64,000 nucleotides of DNA, taken from positions 885,501 to 949,500 of the forward strand of contig JBBBDQ010001614.1 of NCBI GenBank assembly GCA_037127315.1, given 5' to 3'. The stretch comes from Ascarosepion bandense (taxonomy: Eukaryota > Mollusca > Cephalopoda > Sepiida > Sepiidae). Below, piece after piece: positions 31,832 to 42,228 of the stretch. Made by a program: the position numbers and the translations under genes. How positions within the stretch are numbered: the first letter of the stretch is position 1; each line of letters starts with the position of its first letter. The notes beneath the pieces were generated by a model that was not told where the DNA came from, searched no databases, and saw nothing but the letters and a program-made list of their open reading frames with translations.

Positions 31832-33235
31832 GGCGACAAACGAGTATGTAGCAACTACCGCGGAATCAGCCTGATCGATATTTCGGCCAAACTGTTCACA
31901 GTCCTGCTACTGAAGCGCTTCCAACTCGCTCGCGACCACCGTACCCGCCCAAGCCAGGCTGGTTTCCGTCCGGGTAGAGGGTGCTCTGACCAGATCTTTT
32001 GTCTACGCCGGATACTGGAGACGCGCTGGTCTTACCAACAACCGACGGTGCTCTGTTTCATCGATTTTGCAGCGGCCTTCGACTCGGTGGACCGCAGCGC
32101 TCTGTGGACTATCATGCGGGACGATGGCATTCCGCCAAAGCTGCTGCGTCTGATTCAGGCCTACTACCGGGAGACGAGGACACGTGTTCGTGCTTACGGT
32201 GCTGAGACCGGGGCATTTGAGGTCCGCACTGGTGTGCGACAGGGATGCGCGCTCTCCCCGACGCTCTTCAACTACGCTATCGACTGGATTCTGATGGGCG
32301 CCCTTCAAGGCTTCACTGGGGTTCGGGTGGGCCGCGACTTGGCCGTGACCGACCTGGCATACGCTGACGACATTGTCCTTCTTGGTGACAGCATCGAGGA
32401 GGTGCAGGCGGCCGTCAGCCGAGTGCATACCAGCGCGTGCGCGGTCGGCATGCGCATCAATGCTGCAAAGACGAAGGTGATGACGGCGCTGTTGCCTCCA
32501 GAGGCCCAACAACCCATCCTGCTCGACGGAACACCCCTGGAGATGGTGGACCACTTCATCTATCTGGGCTCGTCTTTTGTCCCGAGCGGCCAGGGTGGCG
32601 ATGAGATCGGGCGTCGCATCAACCTTGCGAGGGCCGCCTTCAACCGCCTCCAGAAGTGTCTCTGGTCAAGGCGAGAGATCGCCCTGTGTACAAAGAGCCG
32701 CGTCTACCAAGCTGTTGTGCGATCCATCTTGCTGTATGGCTGCGAGACGTGGCCGGTGCGCGTAGCGGACCTCAAGAGGGTGGAGGTCTTCGACAATGAC
32801 TGTCTCCGGCGCATCCTGCGTTTCCGGCGGATTGATCGGGTGCAGACATCGACCCTTCGTCAAACATGCCGTCTTCAACCGATACCGGCTGCTCTCCGAC
32901 TCCGTCGACTGCGTTGGTTCGGCCATGCTGCGCGCTGTCCTCCGGGTGAGCTGATTCGCGACTGCCTCTTCCCGAGGCCCCTACCGGGCTGGCGCAGGCG
33001 TGCGGGGGGGTCAGCTGAGGACGTGGGCAGCCACGCTGAAGGGGGACATGGAGCCGATCTCGGGCCCAAATGTCGTGGGATTTCGGAGGTGGAACCGGGA
33101 CTGGGCAGAGATCGGAGTGGAGCTGGCTCAAGATCGCCGATCGTGGGCCGCCACTGGGAGAGACGCTTCAAATGTTCTTGGGGATGCCGGCTCAACCCGT
33201 CCTGGGTGAATGCCGATACAATACAATACAATATA
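31832..33235 (+). mobile_element. LINE-C: 5'-truncated, GC-rich RTE-clade retrotransposon
   Basis: The element begins mid-ORF exactly at the target-site duplication. The frame is open from 31832 (GDKRVCSNYRGISLIDISAK) through the fingers and palm: TVLCFIDFAAAFDSVDRSAL (motif A), RTGVRQGCALSPTLFNYAID (motif B) and LAYADDIVLL at 32354-32383 with the YADD box at 32360-32371. Then come MRINAAKTKVM, FIYLGSSFVPSG, LLYGCETW and LRWFGHAARC. Near 33002-33010 a run of seven G shifts the frame. The C-terminus continues in the other frame as GGQLRTWAATLKGDMEP, GFRRWNRDWAEIGVELAQDR and GDAGSTRPG, then a TGA at 33207. The tail is (ATACA)n. All RT catalytic residues are intact, and the single G-run shift is the only lesion seen. 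It is visibly more GC-rich than everything around it. Confidence 0.95.
33002..33010 (+). other. Frameshift in a G7 run within LINE-C
   Basis: GCGGGGGGGTCAG. Upstream the RT frame reads GWRRRAGG; downstream the conserved C-terminus is in the next frame. A one-base indel in the homopolymer explains it. It may be a true mutation or a consensus error. Confidence 0.75.
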
Positions 33236-33800
33236 CATCAGTTTACCTACCTTGGCACTACCATCACTGACAGCCTCTCCCTGGACATAGAGCTCAACAT
33301 GAGAATTGGGAAGGCAACCACAACACTTGTGCACCTGACAATCTGACAGTGAAGACAAAAATGGCAGTATGCAATGCCTGTGTCATCAGCACACTCCTAT
33401 ACAGCAACGAGACATAAACCACATATGTCAGGCAAGAGAGGCGTCTGAACAACTTTCACCTGAGAAGTAACCAACGCATATTGGGACTCTCATGGCAAGA
33501 CAAGGTGCCCAACACTGAGGTCCTGTCTTGCACAGGTCTGTCCACCATGTTCACACTCCTTAAACAGTGCAGATTCCACTGGCTAGGCCATGTCTACTGC
33601 ATGCCAGACGGTCGTACTCTAAAAGACCTCCTGTATGGAGAGCTGGCCTCTGGAAAAGCTTCACTAGGCAGCCACAGATGTGGTATCGTGACATTGGAAA
33701 ATGCGATATGGAGACTGTGGGCATCAACATGAAATCATGGGAGAGCATAGCAGTCAACTGGTGTAAAAGTAGAGGAACTAGACAGTTCAAGGGTAAAATT
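33236..33800 (+). pseudogene. LINE-D C-terminal fragment, right part
   Basis: After the second copy of the target-site duplication (33236-33248) the interrupted frame continues: FTYLGTTITDSLSLDIELNM, RIGKATTTLVHLT, then a stop. Further on it reads RLNNFHLRSNQRILGLSWQD, KVPNTEVLSCTGLSTMFTLL, FHWLGHVYCMPDGRTLKDLL and YGELASG in the frame from 33481. This is the C-terminal region of an RTE-like LINE distinct from LINE-B and LINE-C. It is dead by stops and frameshift. Confidence 0.87.
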
Positions 33801-34136
33801 ATAAGACCTTGTTAGCAACCTAGTGCTGTGCTAAAATTCATAAAGTCATGGTACCATAGAGCAATGTTCATCAGAAAAATTACCTTCTTGGAAATGACAA
33901 TGGGATGATGTTTAACCATTGTCTTCTCCATAATTTGAAATGAAGAGTTTTTCTTACTTTGGTTGTCGTCCAAGGCCAGAGACCTAAGTCAATGCTACTA
34001 TTCAATCTATAGTTGGGGGGGCAACTATAAAAAAAGCATATTAGTGGGAAAGTTGATGCCATAACATTGAACAGAATTTGAACTTATCCTCCTGGTTTCA
34101 TTTTCAAACAGAATACATTACTTGCACAAACTTTTG

Positions 34137-34560
34137 CTTTTTAATCATTCAACTTCAAGCAAGGCAATAAAGCCACTAAGATGCATGGAGGTGTCTGAAT
34201 ATGAAAAAGAAAAACATTATTAAGCAGAAAGAACATTAAAAGAATTTGAGTTAAGAAGACAAAATAGTGATTGAGATTACATTTAAATTTTGAAGAGAAA
34301 GCAAGAAGCCAGATGTGAGTTCAACAAGCAAGAGAAGAAACAGTTAACATAGGACATATAATAATATGAAAAGAAGAAAATATATTTAAAGAGTGAGAAC
34401 AATTAAAGAACAAGAATTAAGAAGACAGAAGGTAACAATTTACATTGCATTTTAAATTTTTGAACATCAAGGTTGACTGGGAAGCAAGAAGCTGGAAGAG
34501 AGTTCCACAAGGGAGAGCAAAAACTCTTAGCATAGGACTTATAATAAGATTCCTGGAGTG
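34137..34560 (-). mobile_element. LINE-A-like 3' region, divergent subfamily
   Basis: It starts with the reversed tail TTTTAATCATTCAACTTCAA then GCAAGGCAATAAAGCCACTA. Later phrases TTGCATTTTAAATTTTTGAA and GGAAGCAAGAAGCTGGAAGA match the reversed LINE-A 3' coding end (NxHLL region). There appear to be two copies of this piece (34262-34300 and 34440-34500). No open frame remains. Confidence 0.62.
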
Positions 34561-34839
34561 CATTAAATTTTAGTGAGTAGACAATGACAGTTCAAGACCA
34601 GTTGCTGTGGTTTTCGTGAGTGCTAGCTCACACCAATCGAATTTAACTGTGAATGACTCCTGCAAAAGGAAGCAAAACACAACCCAGCCCATGTGTTATC
34701 TCACCCATCTGCATGGGACTGTACACATGCTAGGCCGTAGCCAAAACTGTTTTCTTTGGACTAAATTCAATCGTAGCCAAAACTTGACCTCAACTTTCTT
34801 GCCTGGTGTGTTTCCTTTCATCTAGCAACAGTGTATGCA

Positions 34840-35225
34840 CCGTTCATGCTAGATACTGATGAGAAACCAGCCTGAACCATTCATGCCAGACACAGACAAT
34901 GTACCTGCTAACTGACAATAACATTTCAGCTGGAGCAATGTTGACGACATTCCTGCCAATCAACGATAACTTTCTAGCCTGAGCCATACATGCGACATTT
35001 CTGATGGCTGATGATATTCCAGCCTGCACCAATCCTGCTCACAACATTTTAGCCTGGGCCACTCATGCCAAACACCAACAACATTACTGACAACATTCCA
35101 GCCTGTGTTGATCCCACCAGACACCGATGTCTTTTCAGCCTGTGCCTTTCATACCAGGTGCTGTCGATGTTCCCGCTGACTGACAACATTCCATCCTGAG
35201 CTGATCTGACATTCCAGCTTTTTCT
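34840..35225. repeat. Degenerate minisatellite
   Basis: Variants of ATTCCAGCCTG(A/C)G(C/T), CATTCATGCCAGACAC and CTGACTGACAACATTCC recur at irregular spacing of roughly 50-80 bases. The copies have drifted too far to define a unit. Confidence 0.6.
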
Positions 35226-35374
35226 GGTTTCCTACTGTCTGCTAGTCAACTTTATCACAATAAAATTGATGTTGAAGCTCAACATCTTCAACACTGTCTC
35301 CTCATTGCCTTTGCTGTTTTACACATACAAAAGTTTGTGGGGTCGAGACTCATTTCTTAACCTCAGCTCCGCAA

Positions 35375-35790
35375 CAAAAAAGAAAAAAGAGAAAAAGAAA
35401 GGAAAAGATTAAAAGAAAAGGAAAAAAGAGAAAAAGAAAGAAAAAGAAAAAGACAAAAGGAAAGAAAAATGGCATAAAGTCAAGAAATATGAAAAAGAGA
35501 AAAAGAAGGAAAAATAAAAGAGAAAGGGAAAGAAGAATGGCTTAAAATAAAGAATTTAAAAAGAAAAAAAAGAAAAATGAAAGAAAAATAAAAAGAGAAA
35601 AGGAAAGAAAAAATGGCATAAAATAAAGAAATAAGAAAAAAGAAAAAAAGAAAGTAAAAAGAGAAAAAGAAAGAAAAATAAAAAGAGAAAAGGAAAGAAA
35701 AAATGGCATAAAATAAAGAAATAAGAAAAAAGAAAAAAAGAAAGTAAAAAAGAAAAAGAAAGAAAAAATAGCAAAAATTTTAGATAAAAA
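35375..35790. repeat. Purine-rich tract with internal tandem repeat
   Basis: AAAATGGCATAAAATAAAGA recurs at about 35612 and 35700 (88 bp apart), with related forms near 35468 and 35536. The DNA is A/G only for long stretches. ORFs in it are compositional artefacts. Confidence 0.8.
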
Positions 35791-35847
35791 TAAAATAAAT
35801 GGAAGATATGTCAATGAAATAAGGAAGCTCGTTTCTATCTTGAATCA

Positions 35848-36180
35848 TTCTTCTTCTTCTTCTATGTGCCCTGTCCCTTCAGGACGTAGGCGATCATGGA
35901 TCTCCACGTCTCTCTATCCCTTGTGGCTCTTAGTATGTTTGCTCCTGTTGCTCCTGGCAACCCCCGTTCCGTCATCCACCTGATCAGACTCTGCAGATAT
36001 GTTATCCGCTGCCTTCCTCTGTCTCTCCTTCCTTCTATCTGTCCAGTCAGTATCAGGTTCTCCAGGCTCTCCTTCCTCATTGCGTGTCCCAGGAACTTCA
36101 GTTGTCTCTTCCTGATGCTCAGCATCAATTTCCTTTTTGTTGCCATTCTTTCTAACACTTCGTCGTTGCTTGTATGCTTA
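35848..36180 (-). pseudogene. LINE-B C-terminal fragment
   Basis: The reversed tail (TTCTTCTTCTATGTGCCCTG, TCCCTTCAGGACGTAGGCGA) leads into a minus-strand frame from 36158: RMATKRKLMLSIRKRQLKFL, GHAMRKESLENLILTGQIEG, RRDRGRQRITYLQSLIRWMT, ERGLPGATGANILRATRDRE and TWRSMIAYVLKGQGT before a stop. This 98-codon frame is the best-preserved LINE-B C-terminus in the window. Confidence 0.9.
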
Positions 36181-36502
36181 AGGATGCCAAAAAAATGGTC
36201 AATGAAGCATTGTCATTTTTATTCTAAGTCAATTTAAACCTGATGCCTTTCTTTAGATATTTCTTCATTGTCATTGGAATTTCTTTCAAATCATCTGCAC
36301 TTTCATTAGCTGAGCCTCAAGTGAAAAATGGGATCAAAAAGTTGTCAAAAGCAACAAATACTTTTTTTCCTTTTTATTTCTTATTAATGTCTATCATGAA
36401 ATGAGGTCAAATATTTTTTCAGCTTTACCTGCGTTTGTTTATTTGTAACTTTCCCTTAAAATATGTTTCAGAATTTAACTTACAAGCTGAAATTAAATGA
36501 CA

Positions 36503-36680
36503 TCTTCTTCTATGTGCCGTGTCTCTTTCAGGATGTTGGTGATCATGGCCCTTCACAACTTCCTCTCCCTAAATGCAATGTCAACTGCCATTGTTTCTAG
36601 TCTTTTCTCTCACTGTAATCCCCCCCGTATACTCATGGTGGTCCTGCCTTGCTTGGGGTGAAATGATTAAAAAAAATTAG
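36503..36680. mobile_element. LINE-B tail (minus) joined to LINE-A tail (plus)
   Basis: 36503-36572 is the reversed LINE-B 3' end (TCTTCTTCTATGTGCCGTGT, TTTCAGGATGTTGGTGATCA). At 36573-36680 a LINE-A 3' end follows in plus orientation (AAATGCAATGTCAACTGCC, TGCCTTGCTTGGGGTGAAAT, GATTAAAAAAAA). Confidence 0.8.
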
Positions 36681-36689
36681 ATGAAAATA

Positions 36690-38025
36690 ACATTTGACTT
36701 TTTACCACCTTTCCCATATCCTGCTTTGCCATCCATTCACTTAAGCTCTTCAGGTAGGTTGTGTGTTGCTTTCCTGTCTTTCTTACCTTCAGTCCTGTCC
36801 TGTGAGTATCAAATTTTCAAAACACTCCTTCCTCATCAACTGTTTTTTAAGGATGTTAAGTGTAAGATTATTCTGAGAACCCTAGAAGTTATGCCAGGAT
36901 TCAACATCGGAGGCCACATTTTAAACAATATAAGGTACACAGATGATACAGTGCTGATAGCAAACATGGAAAGAAAACTACAAGACCAACTACAAAAGCT
37001 AGCGGAAGAGAGTGACAAGAAAGGACTACAAACAAACTGTAAGAAAACTGAATACATCGCCATCAGCAAAAAGGGCAGCCCAATATGTGATACTAAAATC
37101 AAGCAGGTGGGAGATACTAAAATCAAGCAGGTACAAAAATTAAATACCTGGAAAAGGTGCTAACAAGATGGAAAGTGCGACACAGAGGTCCAAATGCGAA
37201 TTGGCATGGCAAAAGTAGCATTCCAGAAGTTAAGTAAAGTATTATGAAACAGAGCAATTTTGCTAGAAACAAAGAGGAGAGTACTGGATTGCTATGTGAT
37301 GTCGATTCTTCAATATGGCAGTGAATGTTGGACAATATCATCAAAGATGAAGGAAAGACTTGAAGCAACTGAAATGTGGTCCTATAGAAGCATACTGGAT
37401 ATAAAGTGGGGGATCAGTTCCATATTACAATCAATATAAAAACCGATCCCTCACTTTGTGGTCACAGCAGTTTCTATACATTTATATTCCTGAGATTCAA
37501 AAAGCACAAGGATGCATTCCAGGAGCTGAGTAAAGTATTAAGAAACAAGACAATTTCACTAGAAACAAAGAAGAGAGTACTGGATTGCTATGTGATGTTG
37601 GTTCTTCAATATGGCAGTGAATGTTGGACAATATTTTCGAAGATGAAAGAAAAATTCGAAGCAACTGAAATGTGGTTCTACAGAAGGATGCTGTGAATAA
37701 AATGGATCAAGCATGTGAGCAATGATGAGGTTTTGGAAATGATGGAAACAAAAAGGAAATTAATAGTGAGCATCAGGAAGAGACAGCTGAAGTTCCTGGG
37801 ACATGCAATAAGGAAAGAGGGCTTGGAAAACTTAATAGTAACAGACCAGATAGAAGGAAAAATAGACTGGGCAAAGCAGTGGAGAACATATTTGAAGGAT
37901 CTAATCAGGGGGATGATGGAACGAGGGTTGCCTGGTGTAACAGAAGGCATGCTAAGAGCCACAAGGAATAGGAAGACGGGGAAAGCTATGATCACCTCCG
38001 TCCTGAAAGGATAGGTCACATAGAA
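36690..38025 (+). pseudogene. LINE-B, RT to C-terminus with an internal module duplication
   Basis: From about 36865: IILRTLEVMPGFNIGGHILN, NIRYTDDTVLIANMERKLQD (YTDD is the RT catalytic box, with Thr), EESDKKGLQTNCKKTEYIAI, then after frame breaks GMAKVAFQKLSKVL, LDCYVMSILQYGSECWTISS and KMKERLEATEMWSYRSI. A foldback element (37395-37466) follows. The ~300-bp module then repeats: FQELSKVLRNKTISLETKKR, VLDCYVMLVLQYGSECWTIF, KMKEKFEATEMWFYRRML. It continues to SNDEVLEMMETKRKLIVSIR, KRQLKFLGHAIRKEGLENLI and TSVLKG. The tail ends GGTCACATAGAAATAGAA. A small duplication (AAAATCAAGCAGG twice near 37095-37130) is also present. Confidence 0.9.
37395..37466. mobile_element. ~72-bp foldback element, copy e (in LINE-B)
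   Basis: Starts CTGGATATAAAGTGGGGGAT and ends TCCCTCACTTTGTGGTCACAG; inverted ends around a TTACAATCAATAT middle. It sits at the junction of the two LINE-B modules, exactly like copy g. Confidence 0.85.
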
Positions 38026-38057
38026 ATAGAATATGTATGCTGTTTATAATAAATTAT

Positions 38058-38310
38058 AATGAGGATATAAAATCGGGGTTCAATTTTATATTATAATCAA
38101 TATATAAATTGATCCCTCATTTTGTGTCCATGCTAGTTTCTATACATTTATGTTCTAGATTCATGGGCTTGAGCTAGTGGATGGTAGAGCCTGATTTGGG
38201 TGGTGTAACAGGAGAAGGCATGCTAAGAGCCACCAGGGATAGGGAGATGTGGAAATCCATGATCACCTCCGTTCCGAAAGGACAGGGCACATAGAAGAAG
38301 TGTAAGTGTC
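38058..38310 (+). mobile_element. LINE-B tail with foldback copy f
   Basis: The foldback (38058-38131, GGATATAAAATCGGGGTTCA and TTGATCCCTCATTTTGTGTCC) is followed by GTTTCTATACATTTATG as in copies e and g. At 38190 comes the LINE-B 3' end: GGCATGCTAAGAGCCACCAG, ATCACCTCCGTTCCGAAAGG, ACAGGGCACATAGAAGAAG. Confidence 0.8.
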
Positions 38311-38368
38311 CTTTTTGTTGCTATTGTCTCTAGAACTGCAGCATTGCACACATGTTCAGTCTATTGCA

Positions 38369-38935
38369 TTTTTTTTAATCGTTTCACACCGAGCAAGGCA
38401 GAAATGCCACTGATGTGCAGGGGGCTACATAAGTGTAAAAAGATCAATTGGAAGAGAGTGAAGAAGAAGACAAACCAGTTAGAAAGGAGCAAGAGAAAGC
38501 TGAGAATGCAGGTGTGATGACAGTTTCCAAGGTGGAGAGAAAAGGAAAGGATATATGGAGTGGGGAAAGGGCTAGAGTCAAGTGGTTAATAGATGAGTAT
38601 TGACATTGCATTTAAATTCCTGGAGGTTGTAGCCGTCAGGAAAGCAAGAATATGGGAGCGAGTTCCACAGGTGGGAAGCACGAGAGAAGAAGCTGCAGGA
38701 GTAGAATTGTCGTCTGCATTTGGCTAACCTAACTGTGAATGGGTGGGACTCAGTTGCCAATCTGGTTGTACGAGTAAATACCTGTTGGGGAGGCACCAGT
38801 GACTTAAGTTCATCAGAGCAGAAGCCATGAAAATATTTATAGAACATACAGCAGAAGCCATGAAAGTATTTATAGAACAGACAGCAGAAGCCATGAAAGT
38901 ATTTATAGAGCCACTTTTTATAGAACTGTATTTTT
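38369..38935 (-). pseudogene. LINE-A C-terminal fragment with a 33-bp tandem repeat
   Basis: The reversed tail is at 38369-38400. The minus-strand frame from 38847 reads MFYKYFHGFCSDELKSLVPP, QQVFTRTTRLATESHPFTVR, CRRQFYSCSFFSRASHLWNS, LPYSCFPDG and FKCNVNTHLLTT. The codons for FYKYFHGFCS are part of a 33-bp unit (GCAGAAGCCATGAAAGTATT) repeated three times at 38818, 38851 and 38884. Confidence 0.88.
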
Positions 38936-39270
38936 GTTTCTTCAAGTCTCTTCTTTCGATGTAAAAAAGATTATCCAGCATTCATAGCTGATATCACATA
39001 ACTACTCAGTACTCTTTTCTTTGTGATACCAAATGATAAACACATTTAGACTCATTTTCTGTTCAACTATCATAATTGCGTTTCTTGGGCACTCCAATAT
39101 TTATCCATTAATCTAACTTTTAGGAATTCAATATAAATATATGAAGTGACAATCATACACTGGTGATCTTAACCAGACGAGGCATGAATTCAATGGAAGA
39201 GAAAGTTTGCAATAAAAATATTAAGCACGTTAAAAGCACTTAAATGAAAGTTTTCTAGAATGATCACTCT

Positions 39271-39802
39271 TTTGTTTTTTTACAATCATTTTACTCCAAG
39301 CAAGGCAGGGTTGCCACTGATGTGTACAAGGATACAAGTGAGAGAAAAAACAGGATACAGAGAAATCTGAGGAAAGGATAACAGATGGATGGTATTCATG
39401 GAAGAAGATGAGATTTACGGATGTAGAAGATGGCAACTGATGTTCAAACTTATGGAAGAGAGTTCAACGGGCAGAAAGTGCAAGAAAAGAAACTAAGGAG
39501 TAGAAGTGGTGCTTAAATTTGATTATTTTTACAGTAAAAGGGTGGGACCTAGATGTCAATCAAGTAGCACAAGTAAATTCATGTGGTCGAGGTACCAGGG
39601 AAAGAAGCTCGTCAGAGTAGAAGCTGTAAGAATATTTGTAGAAAAGACAGAGGGAAGCCACAGCATGTCAATGAGTGAGTGACTTAAAGCTGCTAAGTCA
39701 GGATTGATTATGTTGTATATCCTCTTTTGGATTTTGCTGAGAACCTCGAGATGAATAGCAGGAGCAGCCAAACAGATATGGCAACAGTATTCAATGCTTG
39801 AT
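39271..39802 (-). pseudogene. LINE-A C-terminal fragment, diverged
   Basis: The minus strand from 39771 reads MAAPAIHLEVLSKIQKRIYN, IINPDLAALSHSLIDML, then out of frame FYKYSYSF and MNLLVLLD-type sequence. The reversed tail ACAATCATTTTACTCCAAGC, AAGGCAGGGTTGCCACTG is at the left edge. More decayed than its neighbours. Confidence 0.8.
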
Positions 39803-40741
39803 CATTAGTAAAAAGGGCAGCCAATATGCCAAATACAGGTCGGGGATACTAAAATCAAACAGGTACAAAAATTTAAATACCTGGGAAGTGTTCTAACAGA
39901 AGATGGAAAGTGCAACACAGAGATCTGAAGGTGAATTGTCATGGCGAAGGAAACATTCCAGAAGTTGAGTAAAGCATTGAGAAACAGGACAATTTCACTA
40001 GAAACAAAGAAAAGAGTACTGGATTGCAATGTGATTTCAGTTCTTCAATATGGCAGTGAATGCTGGACAATATCATCAAAGATGAAGGAAAAACTTGAAG
40101 CAACTGAAATGTGGTTCTACAGAAGCATACTGGATATAAAGTGGGGGTTCAGTTCCATATTACAATCAATATATTAACTGACCCCTCACTTTGTGGTCAC
40201 AGCAGTTTCTATACATTTATATTCCTGAGATCCAAAAGCACAAGGATGCATTCCAGGAGCTGAGTAGAGTATTAAGAAACAGGACAATTTCGCTAGAAAC
40301 AAAGAAGAGAGTCCTGGATTGCAATGTGATTTCAGTTCTTCAATATGGCAGTGAATGCTGGACAATATCATCAAAGATGAAGGAAAAACTTGAAGCCACT
40401 GAAATGTGGTTCTACAGAAGGATGCTGCGAATATCATGGATCGAGCAATGATGAGCTTTTGAAAATAATCGAAACGCAAAGGAAATTAATAGTGAGCATC
40501 AGGAAGAGACAGCTGAAGTTCCTGGGACATGCAATGAGGAAGGAGGGCTTGGAGAACCTGATACTAACAGGCCAGATAGGGGAAAGCAGCGGATAACATA
40601 TTTGAAGGACCTAATCAGGTGGATGATGGTGCATGGTGTAACAGGAGAAGGCATGCTAAGAGCCGCCATGAATAGCCATAGCCATGATCATTTATGTCCT
40701 GAAAGGACAGGGCATATAGAAGAAGAAGAAGAAGAAGAAGA
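39803..40741 (+). pseudogene. LINE-B with module duplication and foldback copy g
   Basis: AKRAANMPNTG-type linker, then KQVQKFKYLGSVLTEDGKC, MAKETFQKLSKALRNRTISL, ETKKRVLDCNVISVLQYGSE, CWTISSKMKEKLEATEMWFY, RSILD. A foldback element follows (40130-40202). The module then recurs from 40211: EIQKHKDAFQELSRVLRNR, TISLETKKRVLDCNVISVLQ, EMWFYRRMLRISWIE. It is followed by RKLIVSIRKRQLKFLGHAMR, KEGLENLILTGQIG and the 3' end CCTGAAAGGACAGGGCATAT, AGAAGAAGAAGAAGAAGAAG. The (GAA)n at 40718-40741 is the element's simple-repeat tail. Confidence 0.9.
40130..40202. mobile_element. ~73-bp foldback element, copy g (in LINE-B)
   Basis: CTGGATATAAAGTGGGGG... and ...CACTTTGTGGTCACAG are inverted ends. The related LINE-B copy at 57.7 kb (minus strand) lacks this segment and reads straight across (GCATACAGTTTCTATACA), so it acts as an empty site. 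Confidence 0.88.
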
Positions 40742-40814
40742 TTCAATGCATGAACAAATGCTAAATTTATAAATGTGGATAATTGATCCTGATGAGAAAA
40801 ACTTTCTGGCCCAA

Positions 40815-41421
40815 GACAGTGATTCTCTGTGCAGGGCCCGGAAATTCTTTCCGCCTGAATCTATCCTGCAATTATCGAAATTCACCATCCGCCCGTGTAT
40901 TGAGTACTGCTGCCACATCTGGTCGGGTGCCTCTTCTATTCTCCTTGGGGTTCTTGACAAAATACAGCAAAGAATCTGTAATGTGATTGATACCAACTTG
41001 GCTGACCGGCTCTTCTATAAATACTTTCATGGCTTCTGCTCTGACGAACTTAAATCACTGGTGCCCCCCAGATGTGAATTTGCACGAGATACTAGATTGG
41101 CAACTAGGTCCCACCCTTTTACAGTGAAACCGATGAAATGTAACCGCAATTTCTTCTCCAACTGCTTCTTTCCTCGCACTTCCCACCTGTGGAATTCCCT
41201 ACCGCATGCTTGCTTCCCCGACGGCTACAACCGCCAGGAGTTTAAATGTAAGGTCAATAGACACCTCTTAACACACTAACTCACACCTACTCTCTCCAAC
41301 TCTCTCCAACTCTCTCCATATATACATCCTAAGTCGTCTATCAACCTCCTTCTGACATTTTTCAGACCCAATCCCTCTATGCGCTATAGTGGCAGTGGAA
41401 TGCCTTGCTTGGGGTGACACG

Positions 41422-41455
<34 letters not shown>
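40815..41455 (+). pseudogene. LINE-A 3' fragment with long poly-A
   Basis: From 40773 the frame includes DSLCRARKFFPPESILQLSK, FTIRPCIEYCCHIWSGASS, LLGVLDKIQQRICNVIDTN, LADRLFYKYFHGFCSDELKS, RLATRSHPFTVKPMKCNRNF, SNCFFPRTSHLWNSLPHACF and FKCKVNRHLLTH before a stop. About 15 codons (LADW...DVASLC) are deleted in frame between LADR and LFYKY. The 3' end is GCCTTGCTTGGGGTGACACG, ATT, then 31 uninterrupted A (41425-41455), which suggests a young insertion. The 5' end is truncated. Confidence 0.92.
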
Positions 41456-41458
<3 letters not shown>

Positions 41459-41789
41459 TAGCAGTATATGTAGCTGTAGACTTGATGTAGTTGTTCCACT
41501 TTAGTTTTAATTTTTATTAAGTACATTCCTGATGGCATCAGCTTTCAATTTGGTATCTTTGCTGATGTCAAAACTATTTACTCCTGTCTGAATACTAAAT
41601 CTCATCAGTTTGATAAGGTCAAATTGGTAGTTAACCCTGGAATACTAACCATCAATTAAAGTTACACCACTACTAACCATGTGAATATCATACCCGATTT
41701 TGAAAATATCAAAAAATATTAAATATAAATCTTTATTTGAAATATTTTACATGCCTGCACTTCAAAATTTGTACTTTGAGTTAACATTA
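41456..41789. other. Intergenic, LINE-A-like traces only
   Basis: GTAGACTTGATGTAGTTGTTCC looks like the post-RT LINE-A (WNDYI) region, but frames are broken. Otherwise nothing recognised. Confidence 0.45.
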
Positions 41790-42125
41790 ATAGGAACTGA
41801 AAAACATATTATTGAGGTAAGTGTCATGTGTCCTTATCTGTAACTCCAGTATTAACTTTTCCTAACACTAATTATACTATGCCTCTCAAGAGAAAGAGAC
41901 AGTCGATTTGGTAGTAGTTCACTTCAAACCAGACTGACAGTCATACTAACACCTTACACATTTTGTATTTTTATTTCTTGTTTATATATATTTGTTATTT
42001 CTACCCTTGGGGTCGTGTTGTTCTTTTCAGAGCTTAACCTGGTCCATAACAGTAAGAAAATCAGGTACTGAAAATTTAATTAAATTTTAATTAAAATGGC
42101 GTCATTTGCGCTGGGTACTATATAC
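41790..42125. repeat. ~335-bp direct repeat, left copy
   Basis: AGGAACTGAAAAACATATTA through GGCGTCATTTGCGCTG, GGTACTATATACC. The right copy is 42228-42560 with scattered differences (for example TCGATTTGG against TCGAGTTGG). A SINE-1 head fragment separates them. Confidence 0.88.
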
Positions 42126-42127
42126 CT

Positions 42128-42228
42128 GGATGTTCGTTATGGTGCATTGGATATCGGCTCGGAACGAGAAATCGGGGAGCCGAGTTCGAATTCCAGTTGA
42201 ATTCATTGCATTCACTTACGCGCAAATA
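42128..42228 (+). mobile_element. SINE-1 head fragment between direct repeats
   Basis: GGATGTTCGTTATGGTGCAT, TGGATATCGGCTCGGAACGA, GAGTTCGAATTCCAGTTGAA and TTCACTTACGCGCAAA. It contains the full box A and box B region but none of the 3' half. Confidence 0.85.

Noticed and set aside
32003..32926. Long minus-strand ORFs opposite the LINE-C reverse transcriptase
   Set aside because: They are shadows produced by the GC-rich codon usage of LINE-C; no recognisable protein.
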